DNA of 64,000 nt from contig NZ_JAKRNM010000004.1 in assembly GCF_022346995.1 (NCBI RefSeq), forward strand, positions 372,001 through 436,000, read 5' to 3'. Source of the DNA: Paenibacillus sp. ACRRY. GTDB lineage: Bacteria; Bacillota; Bacilli; Paenibacillales; Paenibacillaceae. Shown one piece after another: positions 8,119-16,497 of the stretch; the first letter of the stretch is position 1, and every line of letters starts with the position of its first letter. The notes below the pieces were generated by a model. The model saw only the letters and a program-made list of their open reading frames with translations. It did not search any database and was not told the origin of the DNA. The translations under genes were made by a program, and so were the position numbers.

Positions 8119-8949
8119 ATGTACCAAAAAACGATTCGTAATGGTTTTACATTAGACGGCATTGCTATACATAGTGGGAATTTGTCAGAGATAACTTTAC
8201 ATTCTGCACAACCAAACACGGGTATTGTTTTTAGAAGAGTGGATGTAGATCCATATGAAATTATTGAAGCTAAAATCGGTAATGTATCCAATACAGAACG
8301 TTGCACACAGCTTAAAAACAAGCATGGATACACTGTATCTATGGTTGAACATACAATGTCTGCTGTACGCGGGATGGGCATCGATAACGTAATTATTGAT
8401 GTTAATGGTGAAGAATTACCTATTTTTGATGGAAGCTCTACCCACATTGCAGCCAAGATTTCAGAAGTTGGCCATCTGCAGCAAGAAGTCAAAAAAACGT
8501 ACCTTCATTTACAACAAAAAGTTAGAGTTGAACACGGTAATTCTTTTCTTGAAGCTTATCCCTCCTCAATGATTTCCTATTGCGTTTGTTTTAAAAATGA
8601 ACATAAAGTTGCCTACCTCTCGGATCAAATATCCAATTTTAATTTTATAGAAAACGATTACTTAACTGATATTGCGCCAGCTAGGACATTTTGTTTTGAA
8701 GAAGAAATAATGTACTTAAGAAGCAAAGGTTTGATTCAAGGAGCTTCATTAGAGCATGGAATAGTTGTTGGTAATAAGGAAATTCATCCCAACTTACGCT
8801 TTCATGATGAATTGTCTCGTCACAAGTTGTTGGATCTTATTGGCGATTTAGCTTTGAATCCCTCTTTTCATGCAAAAATCATAGGATCGGGAACCTCTCA
8901 TTATTTGAATACTGTTTTCGCTCGAGAATTATTAAATAATCTAATCTAA
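8119..8949 (+). CDS. lpxC: LpxC: UDP-3-O-acyl-N-acetylglucosamine deacetylase
   Basis: LpxC is the zinc enzyme that removes the N-acetyl group from UDP-3-O-(3-hydroxyacyl)-GlcNAc, the committed step of lipid A synthesis. The catalytic set is complete when aligned with E. coli LpxC: Glu77-His78 in SMVEHT, Thr190 in PARTF, His235, Asp239 and Asp243 in SRHKLLDLIGD, and His261 in GTSHYLN. Substrate-side motifs FRRVD and ELPIFDGSS are also present. At 276 residues it lacks the C-terminal tail of the 305-residue E. coli protein. GGAGGGG precedes the ATG. First gene of an lpxC-lpxD-lpxA operon. Codon use is much more AT-rich than in the flanking genes, which suggests transfer. A lipid A enzyme is unexpected in this kind of organism. 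Confidence 0.93.
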   Translation: MYQKTIRNGFTLDGIAIHSGNLSEITLHSAQPNTGIVFRRVDVDPYEIIEAKIGNVSNTERCTQLKNKHGYTVSMVEHTMSAVRGMGIDNVIIDVNGEELPIFDGSSTHIAAKISEVGHLQQEVKKTYLHLQQKVRVEHGNSFLEAYPSSMISYCVCFKNEHKVAYLSDQISNFNFIENDYLTDIAPARTFCFEEEIMYLRSKGLIQGASLEHGIVVGNKEIHPNLRFHDELSRHKLLDLIGDLALNPSFHAKIIGSGTSHYLNTVFARELLNNLI

Positions 8950-8970
8950 ATACAAAAAGGAGACTATATC

Positions 8971-9996
8971 GTGCCATGTAATTTAAATGAAATTTCTGAA
9001 CAGTTAGATGGAATTTTAATAGGTGATGGCAATGTCATTATAACAGGCGTAGGTTCAATTAATGCTGCTATAGAGGGAGAAATTGCTTTTGTTACAGATA
9101 AAAATCTAAACAAATTAGATCAATGTAATGCTTCAGCCTTCATTGTGCCAGAAACAACAATAAAAGAATTTAAAGTACCTGTTATTAAGGTGAAAAATCC
9201 TAGGCTCGGTTTTATTCGCTTAATTAAAATGTTTAATCAGGAAACTACAAGTAGTGGTGTAGTAGCATCAAAAACAATCGATCCTTCGGTAAAGTTAGGC
9301 TACAATGTGCAAGTTGACGATTTGGTGGTAATCCAAGAAGATGTTTCTATTGGTGATCATACAATCATTTCCGCGCACTCATTTATCGGTAAAAATGTGA
9401 CCATTGGAACGAATTGTTTGATACACCCTAATGTCACTGTTTTACATGATACTTTCATCGGAGATAATGTCATCATTCACTCAGGAGCAGTGATTGGCGC
9501 TGACGGGTTTGGTTTTGAATGGGATGGGCAAAGACAAGTGAAAATCCCCCATATTGGAAATGTCATTATTTTTGATGATGTTGAAATTGGTGCAAACACC
9601 ACTATTGATCGCGGAACACTTGATTCAACAACCATTGGTAAAGGAACCAAAATGGACAACCTTATTCAAATTGGTCATAATGTCCAAATTGGTGAGCACT
9701 GCATTATCGCAGGCACAAGTGCAATTGGCGGCTCGTCGAAAATAGGTAATCGCGTCATAATGGCTGGTGGAAGTGCGGTTATTAATAATATCACCATTGG
9801 ACACAACTGCGTTGTTTTAGCTAGAACTATGGTTACTAAAAACATGCCTGAGAACTCGATAGTGTCGGGATATATAGCTCGTTCACATAAGAGACAACTA
9901 CGAGAATCGGCTGCACTTTCCAGACTCCCAAAAACAATAAAAAAACTAAATGAAAAACTTGATGCACTTTCCAAAACAAAGGAAGGTGCTAAATGA
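8971..9996 (+). CDS. lpxD: LpxD: UDP-3-O-(3-hydroxyacyl)glucosamine N-acyltransferase
   Basis: LpxD adds a second 3-hydroxyacyl chain, from acyl-ACP, to the free amine made by LpxC, giving UDP-2,3-diacylglucosamine. Residues 1-95 form the uridine-binding domain (SINAAIEGEIAFVTD, then VKNPRLGFIRLI). Residues ~100-300 are left-handed beta-helix hexapeptides (IGDHTIISAHSFIGKNVTIG). The signature GADGFGFEWDGQRQVKIPHIG is present, as is the catalytic His236 in QIGHNVQIG. The C-terminal helix is present, and at 341 residues it matches E. coli LpxD. The GTG start at 8971 has AAAGGAG eight bases upstream. lpxA begins inside its stop codon (ATGA overlap), so the two are translationally coupled. Confidence 0.93.
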   Translation: MPCNLNEISEQLDGILIGDGNVIITGVGSINAAIEGEIAFVTDKNLNKLDQCNASAFIVPETTIKEFKVPVIKVKNPRLGFIRLIKMFNQETTSSGVVASKTIDPSVKLGYNVQVDDLVVIQEDVSIGDHTIISAHSFIGKNVTIGTNCLIHPNVTVLHDTFIGDNVIIHSGAVIGADGFGFEWDGQRQVKIPHIGNVIIFDDVEIGANTTIDRGTLDSTTIGKGTKMDNLIQIGHNVQIGEHCIIAGTSAIGGSSKIGNRVIMAGGSAVINNITIGHNCVVLARTMVTKNMPENSIVSGYIARSHKRQLRESAALSRLPKTIKKLNEKLDALSKTKEGAK

Positions 9997-10769
9997 TACA
10001 TCAATCAGCCATTATTCATCCTACAGCAGTAATTGAGGACAATGTCGAAGTCGGACCTTTCAGTATCATTGAAGAAAATTCAAAGATAGGCAGCGGGTGT
10101 AGGATTGGAAGCCACGTTATCATAGGGCCTAACACAATAATGGGGGGGAATAACTATATTTCGCATGGTGCCATTATCGGTTCAGATCCACAAGATAAAA
10201 GTTACCAAGGTGAAGAATCGTATCTCATTATTGGAGAAAATAATATCGTGAGAGAGTATGTCACCATATGTAAAGGCACATCAAAAGGAGATTGTTTCAC
10301 GAGAGTAGGAAATAACAATTTTATTATGAATTATGCTCATATTGCACATGATGTATTAATGGGAGATCATAACGTTATCGTCAATAATGTGCAAATTGGC
10401 GGACATGTTAATATTGAAGACTATATTACTTTTGGTTGTGGTTCTGGTGTACATCAATCATGTAACATCGGAAGATTTGCAATGATTGGGGCGGGAAGTA
10501 AAGTTTCACAAGATATTGTTCCATATTCTTTAGTAGATGGTTCACGTTCGTATATACATGGTATTAATATCATTGGTCTAAGAAGAAATGGATTTACAAA
10601 TGAAGAAATAAGCACGATAAAAAAGATTAATACCATTTTATTTCGCCAAAAGCGAACTCTCGATCAATCGATTGAAGCAATAAACAACTTACCTCCTTCT
10701 GAATTTAAGGAACACACATTGAATTTTTTAAATAAAACTACACGAGGAATTGTACGAATGAAGCGATAA
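9993..10769 (+). CDS. lpxA: LpxA: UDP-N-acetylglucosamine O-acyltransferase
   Basis: LpxA transfers a 3-hydroxyacyl chain from ACP to the 3-OH of UDP-GlcNAc, the first step of the pathway. It is a hexapeptide beta-helix with GSDPQDKSYQGE near residue 64 and the active-site region NYAHIAHDVLMGDHN. Aligned with E. coli, His116, His119 (catalytic), His138 and His154 are all kept. The chain-length ruler position Gly173 is Ala167 here (IGAGSKVSQD), which may alter acyl length. The C-terminal helical domain ends TTRGIVRMKR, like the E. coli end STRGLIR. At 258 residues it is of normal length. Last gene of the operon; a strong terminator follows. lpxB, lpxH and lpxK are not in the window. Confidence 0.93.
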   Translation: MIHQSAIIHPTAVIEDNVEVGPFSIIEENSKIGSGCRIGSHVIIGPNTIMGGNNYISHGAIIGSDPQDKSYQGEESYLIIGENNIVREYVTICKGTSKGDCFTRVGNNNFIMNYAHIAHDVLMGDHNVIVNNVQIGGHVNIEDYITFGCGSGVHQSCNIGRFAMIGAGSKVSQDIVPYSLVDGSRSYIHGINIIGLRRNGFTNEEISTIKKINTILFRQKRTLDQSIEAINNLPPSEFKEHTLNFLNKTTRGIVRMKR

Positions 10770-10773
10770 AATG

Positions 10774-10818
10774 AAACGCCGCACAGGTCCGAAATAACGG
10801 AACCTTCGTGCGGCGTTT
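10774..10818. terminator. Terminator after lpxA
   Basis: A long hairpin: AAACGCCGCAC pairs with GTGCGGCGTTT, with an inner stem AGGTCCG/CGGAACCT around an AAATAA loop, ending in TTTT. It can serve lpxA and, in reverse, the convergent ABC exporter gene that ends at 10843. Confidence 0.85.
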
Positions 10819-10842
10819 TGATGTTGTTGCTTAGTTGATGGA

Positions 10843-12672
10843 TCAGTTTAGCTGACCTTGATGGAGCTGATAATAAAACCCTTTTTGCTGCATGAGATCC
10901 TCGTGGTTACCTCGTTCGGCAATCTGTCCTGAATCGATCACCAGAATCTGATCTGCCTCCCGGATCGTGCTCAATCTGTGGGCGATGACGAAGCTGGTCC
11001 GGTCTTTCATCAACGTGCGCATCGCCTCCTGAATCTGCATTTCCGTGCGGGTATCAATACTGCTCGTTGCCTCATCCAAAATGAGAATGGCCGGATCGGC
11101 GAGGATGGCCCGAGCGATCGTCAGCAATTGCCGCTGTCCTTGGCTCAGATTGCTTCCGCCCGCAATAATGGGGGTGTCGTAACCTTGGGACAGCTTGCGA
11201 ATAAATGAATGGGCATTGGCCAGCTTAGCTGCCTGCCTGATCTGCTCATCGGTCGCATCCGGCTTGCCGTAGGCAATATTATCACGAATGGTTCCCGAGA
11301 ACAGGTAGGCATCCTGCAGCACAATGCCGAGTCCGCGCCGGAGGTGATCCTTCTCCAGCTCCGAGATGTCCGTGCCATCAATGGTAATGCTTCCGCCTGT
11401 AATTTCATAGAAGCGGGGGAGCAAGTTAATAATGGTTGTTTTGCCGGCACCCGTTGGTCCCACGAGGGCAATCATCTCGCCAGGCTGCGCGGTGAAGCTG
11501 ACATTTTTCAAAATCGCTCTGTCGGAATTGTATCCAAAGGATACATTATCAAAAACAACTTTGCCTTGAATGTGATCCAGCTGTTTCTCCTGTTTCTCAT
11601 CGTATTCACTTGGCGTATCCATAATCTGAAATACACGCTCGGCACCGGCAATGGCTGCCTGAATCAGGTTGTACTGGTTCGCAAGATCGTTAAGAGGCCG
11701 CTCAATCTGCCGGGAATAAGCGAGAAAGCTTACAATCAGTCCGATGGACGTTAAATCGTGGTAGGCCATCCATCCACCAACTGCTGCGAGAATGGCAAAT
11801 CCAATATTGTTCATGACGTTCATCGTAGGTCCAACCAGCCCGGATACGGTTTGCGCCTGTGTACTGGCTGTACGCAGCTTTTCGTTCAGGTTCTCAAAAT
11901 GCTGGTGTGCCTGTTCTTGACGGTTATAGGCGGCAACCACCTTTTGTCCGGCGATCGTTTCCTGCGCATAACCATTCAGCTCACCGAGCAGCTTCTGCTG
12001 GGCAGAAAAATGTTTGCGTGTTCTGGAAGCGATCAGCTTGGTGGCAATCGTGATTAACGGCACGGTCACCAGACTGAGAAGCGTCAACCGGATATCCAGA
12101 GCAAGCATGATCGACAGCGAACCGACAAGAAGGATTGCACTGGACATCAGCTGGGTCACGCTCTGATTCAGGGTAGTGGACACGTTATCAATATCATTGG
12201 TAGCCCGGCTCATCAAGTCTCCGCTTTGATTTTTGTCAAAAAAGCTTATGGGCAGCTGCTGCAGCCTGGAGAACAAAGCCTGACGCAGATCCTTCACCGT
12301 CAATTGGGATACGCCGATCATGACATAAGACTGTCCCCACATCATTAGCGAACTCAGGACATAGACCGTCAGTAACAGGAGGCAGTCCTTCAAAAGGCCA
12401 TCTGTCACTTTCGGCACGATATGCTCATTGACGGCACGGCCGAGAAGGTAGGGCCCCGCCAGATTAAGTAGTGTTCCCAGAGCGGTAAGGACCAGAGCCG
12501 TAATAACCCCTTTGCGATGGCGTCCCATGTAAGACCAGACTCGCAGGATGGCGTGTTTGGCATTTTTGGCTCTTACTTTCGGAACAGGTCCCCGGCCCGG
12601 TCCAGGTATTCCGATGGGAGGAACGACAGGTGGCTGCGTGGAGGAAGATGCAGATTTAGCCAAATTGAACAT
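10843..12672 (-). CDS. ABC exporter half-transporter, canonical ATPase site subunit
   Basis: A membrane-ATPase fusion of the multidrug/lipid exporter type. After a Pro-rich N-terminus (PPVVPPIGIPGPGRG) come six membrane helices (~residues 55-340 of the longer frame), then the ATPase: Walker A GPTGAGKTT, Q loop VLQDAYLFSG, signature LSQGQRQLL, Walker B ILILDEATSS with the catalytic Glu, and the switch His in IAHRLSTI. ATG 12672 abuts AAGGAGG; TTG 12663, nine bases from it, is an equally good start. It overlaps the end of the upstream exporter gene by 17 bases. The pair matches the heterodimeric YheI/YheH (BmrC/BmrD) layout, in which this subunit keeps the catalytic Glu. Substrate unknown. Confidence 0.88.
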   Translation of the reverse strand: MFNLAKSASSSTQPPVVPPIGIPGPGRGPVPKVRAKNAKHAILRVWSYMGRHRKGVITALVLTALGTLLNLAGPYLLGRAVNEHIVPKVTDGLLKDCLLLLTVYVLSSLMMWGQSYVMIGVSQLTVKDLRQALFSRLQQLPISFFDKNQSGDLMSRATNDIDNVSTTLNQSVTQLMSSAILLVGSLSIMLALDIRLTLLSLVTVPLITIATKLIASRTRKHFSAQQKLLGELNGYAQETIAGQKVVAAYNRQEQAHQHFENLNEKLRTASTQAQTVSGLVGPTMNVMNNIGFAILAAVGGWMAYHDLTSIGLIVSFLAYSRQIERPLNDLANQYNLIQAAIAGAERVFQIMDTPSEYDEKQEKQLDHIQGKVVFDNVSFGYNSDRAILKNVSFTAQPGEMIALVGPTGAGKTTIINLLPRFYEITGGSITIDGTDISELEKDHLRRGLGIVLQDAYLFSGTIRDNIAYGKPDATDEQIRQAAKLANAHSFIRKLSQGYDTPIIAGGSNLSQGQRQLLTIARAILADPAILILDEATSSIDTRTEMQIQEAMRTLMKDRTSFVIAHRLSTIREADQILVIDSGQIAERGNHEDLMQQKGFYYQLHQGQLN

Positions 12673-14437
12673 CCTCCTTCCGTTGTTGTGAATCATAAAT
12701 GGATCGATAGTGTGTGGAATTGGCCATGAGTTCGTCATGTGTACCACTTGCCACGATTTCCCCCTCATCCAGCACGTAAATACAGTCAGCATCCTTCACC
12801 GAGGATATGCGCTGTGCAATTAAAAAGGTTGTACTGTCTTTCATCAGGGAATGGAGTGCTCTCTGGATGCTTGCTTCGGTCCGCAAATCGACTGCACTCG
12901 TACTGTCATCCAAAATAAGAACATCCGGCCGCATGAGCAGGGCACGCGCAATGGAAATACGCTGTTTCTGCCCGCCGGAGAGATTGACTCCCCGCTGTCC
13001 AAGCTCCGTGTCGTATCCATCTTTCAGGTTCATGATAAATTCATCCGCTGCCGCTGCCTGCGCCGCCGCACGAATCTCGGCATCCGTGGCATCCGGTCTG
13101 CCGAAGCCAATATTATCCCGAATGCTGCCGCTGAACAGAATGGATTCCTGCAATACGATGGACACTCTGCTGCGCAGGAGCTGAAGATCCCAGTTCCGTA
13201 CATTAACGCCGCCAACAAGTACTTCACCGAGTGAGGCATCATATAGGCGGGGGATCAGCTGCACGAGTGATGTCTTACCTGAACCGGTGGAACCGAGTAA
13301 AGCCACTTTTTCCCCTGCTCGCGCAGTAAGATTAACTCCCGTGAGGGCATCTTCGCCGTCATAACGGAACGAAACGTCCCGGAATTCCACCTCACCTGGT
13401 TGGCCAGTGGTCGTGGATGCCGGATTGGTTCCTACCTGAATTGCCTGATTCGGCAATGTATTCTCTCTATGAGCTTCATGGCCTGACTGAATGTCCGGCT
13501 CTGTATGTAGAACCTCGTTGATCCGTGCAGCAGACACCTTGGCCCGGGAGTAACTCATCATCATCATACCGATGGAGGTGAGGGAGGAGAGCACTACCGT
13601 TACATAGTTGATAAAAGCAATCAGATCCCCGGCTGCAATATCGCCTCCTACAACCTGAAACCCGCCAAACCACAATACGGCCACAATCGTCGCATTCAGC
13701 ATCAGGCTGAGTACAGGTGCATTCAGCGTAACAATGCGCCAGGCTTTCACCGCTGTTCCCGTATAATCCTCATTGGATTGATTGAAACGCTTTTTCTCCG
13801 TGCCTGCCCGTGCAAAAGCCTTGACGACACGAATCCCAGCGAGATTTTCCTGGAGAACGGCGTTGACTTGATCCAGCTTGTTCTGCACGCTGGCAAACAG
13901 AGGATAGGAAGCGGATATGAGAATATACAGAATGACAAAGAGAACGGGTACGGTCATCATGAGGATCAGCGCCAGCTTGATACTGATCGTAAATGCCATA
14001 ATAATACTGCCGATGATCAGCATCGGCGATCTGATGAACATTCGCAGAAGCATCTGCACAAAGGTCTGCATCTGTGTGATATCACTCGTTAGACGTGTAA
14101 TGAGCGAGCCTTCCTGGAATGTGTCCAGATTACGGAAGGAAAAGGTTTGAATATGGTCGAACAGCTCCTGGCGCAGATCGGTGCCATATCCAACAGACGC
14201 TTTACTGGAAAAGAGCGTACAGCCTGCTCCGCCAACCCAGCCAATGAGGGCAAACAAAAGCATGAACAGCCCTGTGCGTACAATATGGGGCAGGTCGCCT
14301 GCAAGCACACCATCATCGACGATGCTGGACATCATCTTCGGCTGAAGCAGGTCCATGGCTACCTCCAGCACCATAAGGAGTGGAGCGAGTATGGCGGCTG
14401 ACTTATAAGGCGTCAAAAATCGTTTTAACGTCCACAA
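12656..14437 (-). CDS. ABC exporter half-transporter, degenerate ATPase site subunit
   Basis: Partner of the downstream exporter gene. Six membrane helices are followed by an ATPase domain: Walker A GSTGSGKTS, Q loop VLQESILFSG, signature LSGGQKQRISIARAL, Walker B VLILDDSTSA and IAQRISSV. The catalytic Glu after Walker B is Asp and the switch His is Gln, the mark of the degenerate site in heterodimeric exporters such as BmrCD and TM287/288. TTG 14437 has GAGGTG nine bases upstream; the frame also extends to a TTG at 14458 without a good site. A MarR gene lies 41-62 bases upstream on the same strand and probably controls the operon in response to a drug or metabolite. Confidence 0.87.
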   Translation of the reverse strand: MWTLKRFLTPYKSAAILAPLLMVLEVAMDLLQPKMMSSIVDDGVLAGDLPHIVRTGLFMLLFALIGWVGGAGCTLFSSKASVGYGTDLRQELFDHIQTFSFRNLDTFQEGSLITRLTSDITQMQTFVQMLLRMFIRSPMLIIGSIIMAFTISIKLALILMMTVPVLFVILYILISASYPLFASVQNKLDQVNAVLQENLAGIRVVKAFARAGTEKKRFNQSNEDYTGTAVKAWRIVTLNAPVLSLMLNATIVAVLWFGGFQVVGGDIAAGDLIAFINYVTVVLSSLTSIGMMMMSYSRAKVSAARINEVLHTEPDIQSGHEAHRENTLPNQAIQVGTNPASTTTGQPGEVEFRDVSFRYDGEDALTGVNLTARAGEKVALLGSTGSGKTSLVQLIPRLYDASLGEVLVGGVNVRNWDLQLLRSRVSIVLQESILFSGSIRDNIGFGRPDATDAEIRAAAQAAAADEFIMNLKDGYDTELGQRGVNLSGGQKQRISIARALLMRPDVLILDDSTSAVDLRTEASIQRALHSLMKDSTTFLIAQRISSVKDADCIYVLDEGEIVASGTHDELMANSTHYRSIYDSQQRKEDVQFG

Positions 14438-14498
14438 TAGAAAAATCACCTCATTCAATGAAGTCTAAAAATCATGCTGCTAAAAATGCGTGCGTAAA

Positions 14499-14933
14499 TC
14501 AGGATTCACGAAGGTTGTGAATCATGCGCTGTGCAAGCGCTGACATGAGTTGCGTTTCTTCTGGTGTAAATCCTTCCTGAGCCTGGTGCTCCAGTTCCTG
14601 AAATACCTCTCTCAAATCCTTGAGCGCGCTGCGGCCCTGGTCGGTCAGATAGACACGCAGACTGCGTTGGTCATTCGGATCGGCTTCACGCCTTACATAT
14701 CCCGATGTTTCCATGCGTTTCAGCATGACCGTAACGGTTGCAGGAGCACGGCGAAGCTGCTCGGCCAGACTTTTCTGGGTTTGACCATCTTGACGGTCAA
14801 GCTGGAACAGCAGTGGCGGTTGTCCGGGGTACAGCTCGGGGTGGTTCACCAGCTTCTCATGAACTTTATAGCGATGCAGCTTCACAAGTTCGGATAACTG
14901 TCCGAGCAGCCGTTCGTTGCGGGCTGAATTCAT
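14499..14933 (-). CDS. MarR-family transcriptional regulator
   Basis: A 144-residue winged-helix protein: recognition helix region QKSLAEQLRRAPATVTVMLKRMETSGYVRR, and wing DPNDQRSLRVYLTDQG with the DxRxxxxxLT motif of MarR proteins. GGAGG precedes the ATG. It is the first gene of an operon with the two exporter genes, and a palindrome covers its own transcription start. It therefore probably represses itself and the exporter until a ligand binds. Confidence 0.9.
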   Translation of the reverse strand: MNSARNERLLGQLSELVKLHRYKVHEKLVNHPELYPGQPPLLFQLDRQDGQTQKSLAEQLRRAPATVTVMLKRMETSGYVRREADPNDQRSLRVYLTDQGRSALKDLREVFQELEHQAQEGFTPEETQLMSALAQRMIHNLRES

Positions 14934-14951
14934 AAGCTACCCTCCTTTTAA

Positions 14952-14996
14952 TTAGTCGACTAACTAAATCATAAGTTTGATCTTACATATCGTCAA
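14952..14996 (-). promoter_or_regulatory. marR promoter with overlapping operator palindrome
   Basis: On the - strand, TTGACG (14991-14996) and TATGAT (14968-14973) are separated by exactly 17 bases, a good sigma-A promoter. The perfect palindrome TTAGTCGACTAA (14952-14963) covers the expected start point, so a bound dimer would block transcription. MarR proteins usually bind palindromes placed this way. Confidence 0.7.
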
Positions 14997-15152
14997 GGCA
15001 TTTGTAAGGTCAAATTTAAAAGGTGGATGCGACGTATACCCGCACGGAGCGATGCAGGTTTTGCACATAACAAAAAGAACTCCGGAACGGATCCGCAGCT
15101 CGAACTAGAGAGGGTGAAATACTGTGTTGCTCAATTCAGGGAACCATTTATA

Positions 15153-16304
15153 TTACATCTGTTCAGTCCGTGACTGTGATTTGACGGCAGGAGAGATGGA
15201 GAGCTTGCGCCATAACCATTCGACCGGTCCCCATTTAAATTTGAGCAGCCATACATGTGAGAATAACATCAATACGATACAGATGCCGGCCCACAGTAAC
15301 ACAATCACAAGCGAAGGGGGATAACCACCAAGTCCCAGACCCCATCCGTAAAAGATGGCGGAAGCCAGAATGTTTTGCAGAATGTAACAGCTCAATGCCA
15401 TCTTGCCAATCTCTTCGAACCGCCTGAACAGACTGGCGAACCTATTTTTCTCCAGCATGTAAGCGATTAGCCCAAGATAGCCGAACGTAAGGATCGGTGC
15501 ACTGATGTACCGAACAAACAAGTCCATGCTACCTCCCGGCACCAGCAGGAGCAAGTTCAGAGGAATGCCGGCGGCAAGCCCGAAATTCATCCATTTGCGG
15601 CGTCTAAGACGTCCGGATGCCTCGTCTGAGAATAGGCCTGCACGCATGAGCATGGAACCCAGCAGGAACAGAAATATATTCAGCGGCATGATGATGATGG
15701 ACTCTGTTCGAAAGAAAGCAAAGTTGTCCAGCCGGAATAGAACCTGCTCCCACCATGTTCCCGTGGCGTATAGCTTGGCAATCACGTCCATGTTATTGAA
15801 GGTGGCACCACTCTCTGTAAAGGCCAACAGTGCGGTAATTCCGCCCACTCCGATGAGATGGATACCACCCATGAGCCCCATCACGATCAAAATAAAGCGG
15901 CGGGAACGGTTGATGATGAAGGACACGATGATGCCAGTGATTGCATAACTCATCAGCACATCGTATTCCAAGACTAACGTGTAGTGCAGCAATCCATCAA
16001 TGAGCAGCAGCACACATGTCCATATGTAAACGCCCGGCCAGACATATCCTTCACGAAGCGCTTTTTGCCGTTTTAATTCCATGCCTGCCCCGAAGAGAAG
16101 AGTAAGCAGTCCGAGAAATTTTCCGTTGACCAGCATAAGCATCAGTGTTTGCAGTACACGATCACCTGAGGACCACCAGGGCTGAAGCGGATCTCCAAAC
16201 ATTTTGTTCAGATCGCCCAGGTAAGCAAAAAGCCAAATATTCGTCCCCAGTGTACCTATAATCGCAAATCCTCTAAGAACATCCAATAATACGATTCTTT
16301 TCAT
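15153..16304 (-). CDS. DUF418 family membrane protein (YeiB-like)
   Basis: A 383-residue polytopic membrane protein. It starts with LLDVLRGFAIIGTLGTNIWLF, the N-terminal motif of DUF418/YeiB proteins, and has the LLTLLFGAGM segment and a C-terminal DUF418 region with SYGLF-like helices (FEEIGKMALSCYILQN, WAGICIVLMLFSHVWLLKFK, GPVEWLWRKLS). The reaction is unknown; the fold is related to acyltransferase-3-type membrane proteins. It is a single gene with AAAGGAGG upstream, and it is divergent from the ADP-ribose operon. About 190 bases lie between them. Confidence 0.87.
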   Translation of the reverse strand: MKRIVLLDVLRGFAIIGTLGTNIWLFAYLGDLNKMFGDPLQPWWSSGDRVLQTLMLMLVNGKFLGLLTLLFGAGMELKRQKALREGYVWPGVYIWTCVLLLIDGLLHYTLVLEYDVLMSYAITGIIVSFIINRSRRFILIVMGLMGGIHLIGVGGITALLAFTESGATFNNMDVIAKLYATGTWWEQVLFRLDNFAFFRTESIIIMPLNIFLFLLGSMLMRAGLFSDEASGRLRRRKWMNFGLAAGIPLNLLLLVPGGSMDLFVRYISAPILTFGYLGLIAYMLEKNRFASLFRRFEEIGKMALSCYILQNILASAIFYGWGLGLGGYPPSLVIVLLWAGICIVLMLFSHVWLLKFKWGPVEWLWRKLSISPAVKSQSRTEQM

Positions 16305-16352
16305 TCCTGCGGATCATCCTCCTTTTATAGTACGAGTGAATTAAAAACAATA

Positions 16353-16481
16353 TAACACACATGTGTTAAAATAAACAGCAAGTACTGCACTTATTTTTTT
16401 CAATATGGGAAATATTGACGAAGGCTAATAGATGTGTTAACTTCTTATTATCTAATTGTTAATAACATTTTGTTAATAACA
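16353..16481. promoter_or_regulatory. Divergent regulatory region with inverted and direct repeats
   Basis: TAACACA-CA-TGTGTTA (16353-16368) is a 7-2-7 inverted repeat near the DUF418 gene start. TTGTTAATAACA occurs twice in tandem (16456-16467 and 16470-16481), 17 bases before the Nudix regulator gene. The direct repeats are candidate operators for autoregulation by that protein; no experimental consensus was available to compare. Confidence 0.4.
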
Positions 16482-16497
16482 GAATGGAGTTTTAAAT

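Noticed and set aside
8971..10769. lpxD and lpxA as generic hexapeptide sugar acetyltransferases
   Set aside because: Both have the specific domains and residues of LpxD and LpxA (uridine-binding N-terminus, GADGFGF, AHIAHD, C-terminal helices) and lie next to an unmistakable lpxC.
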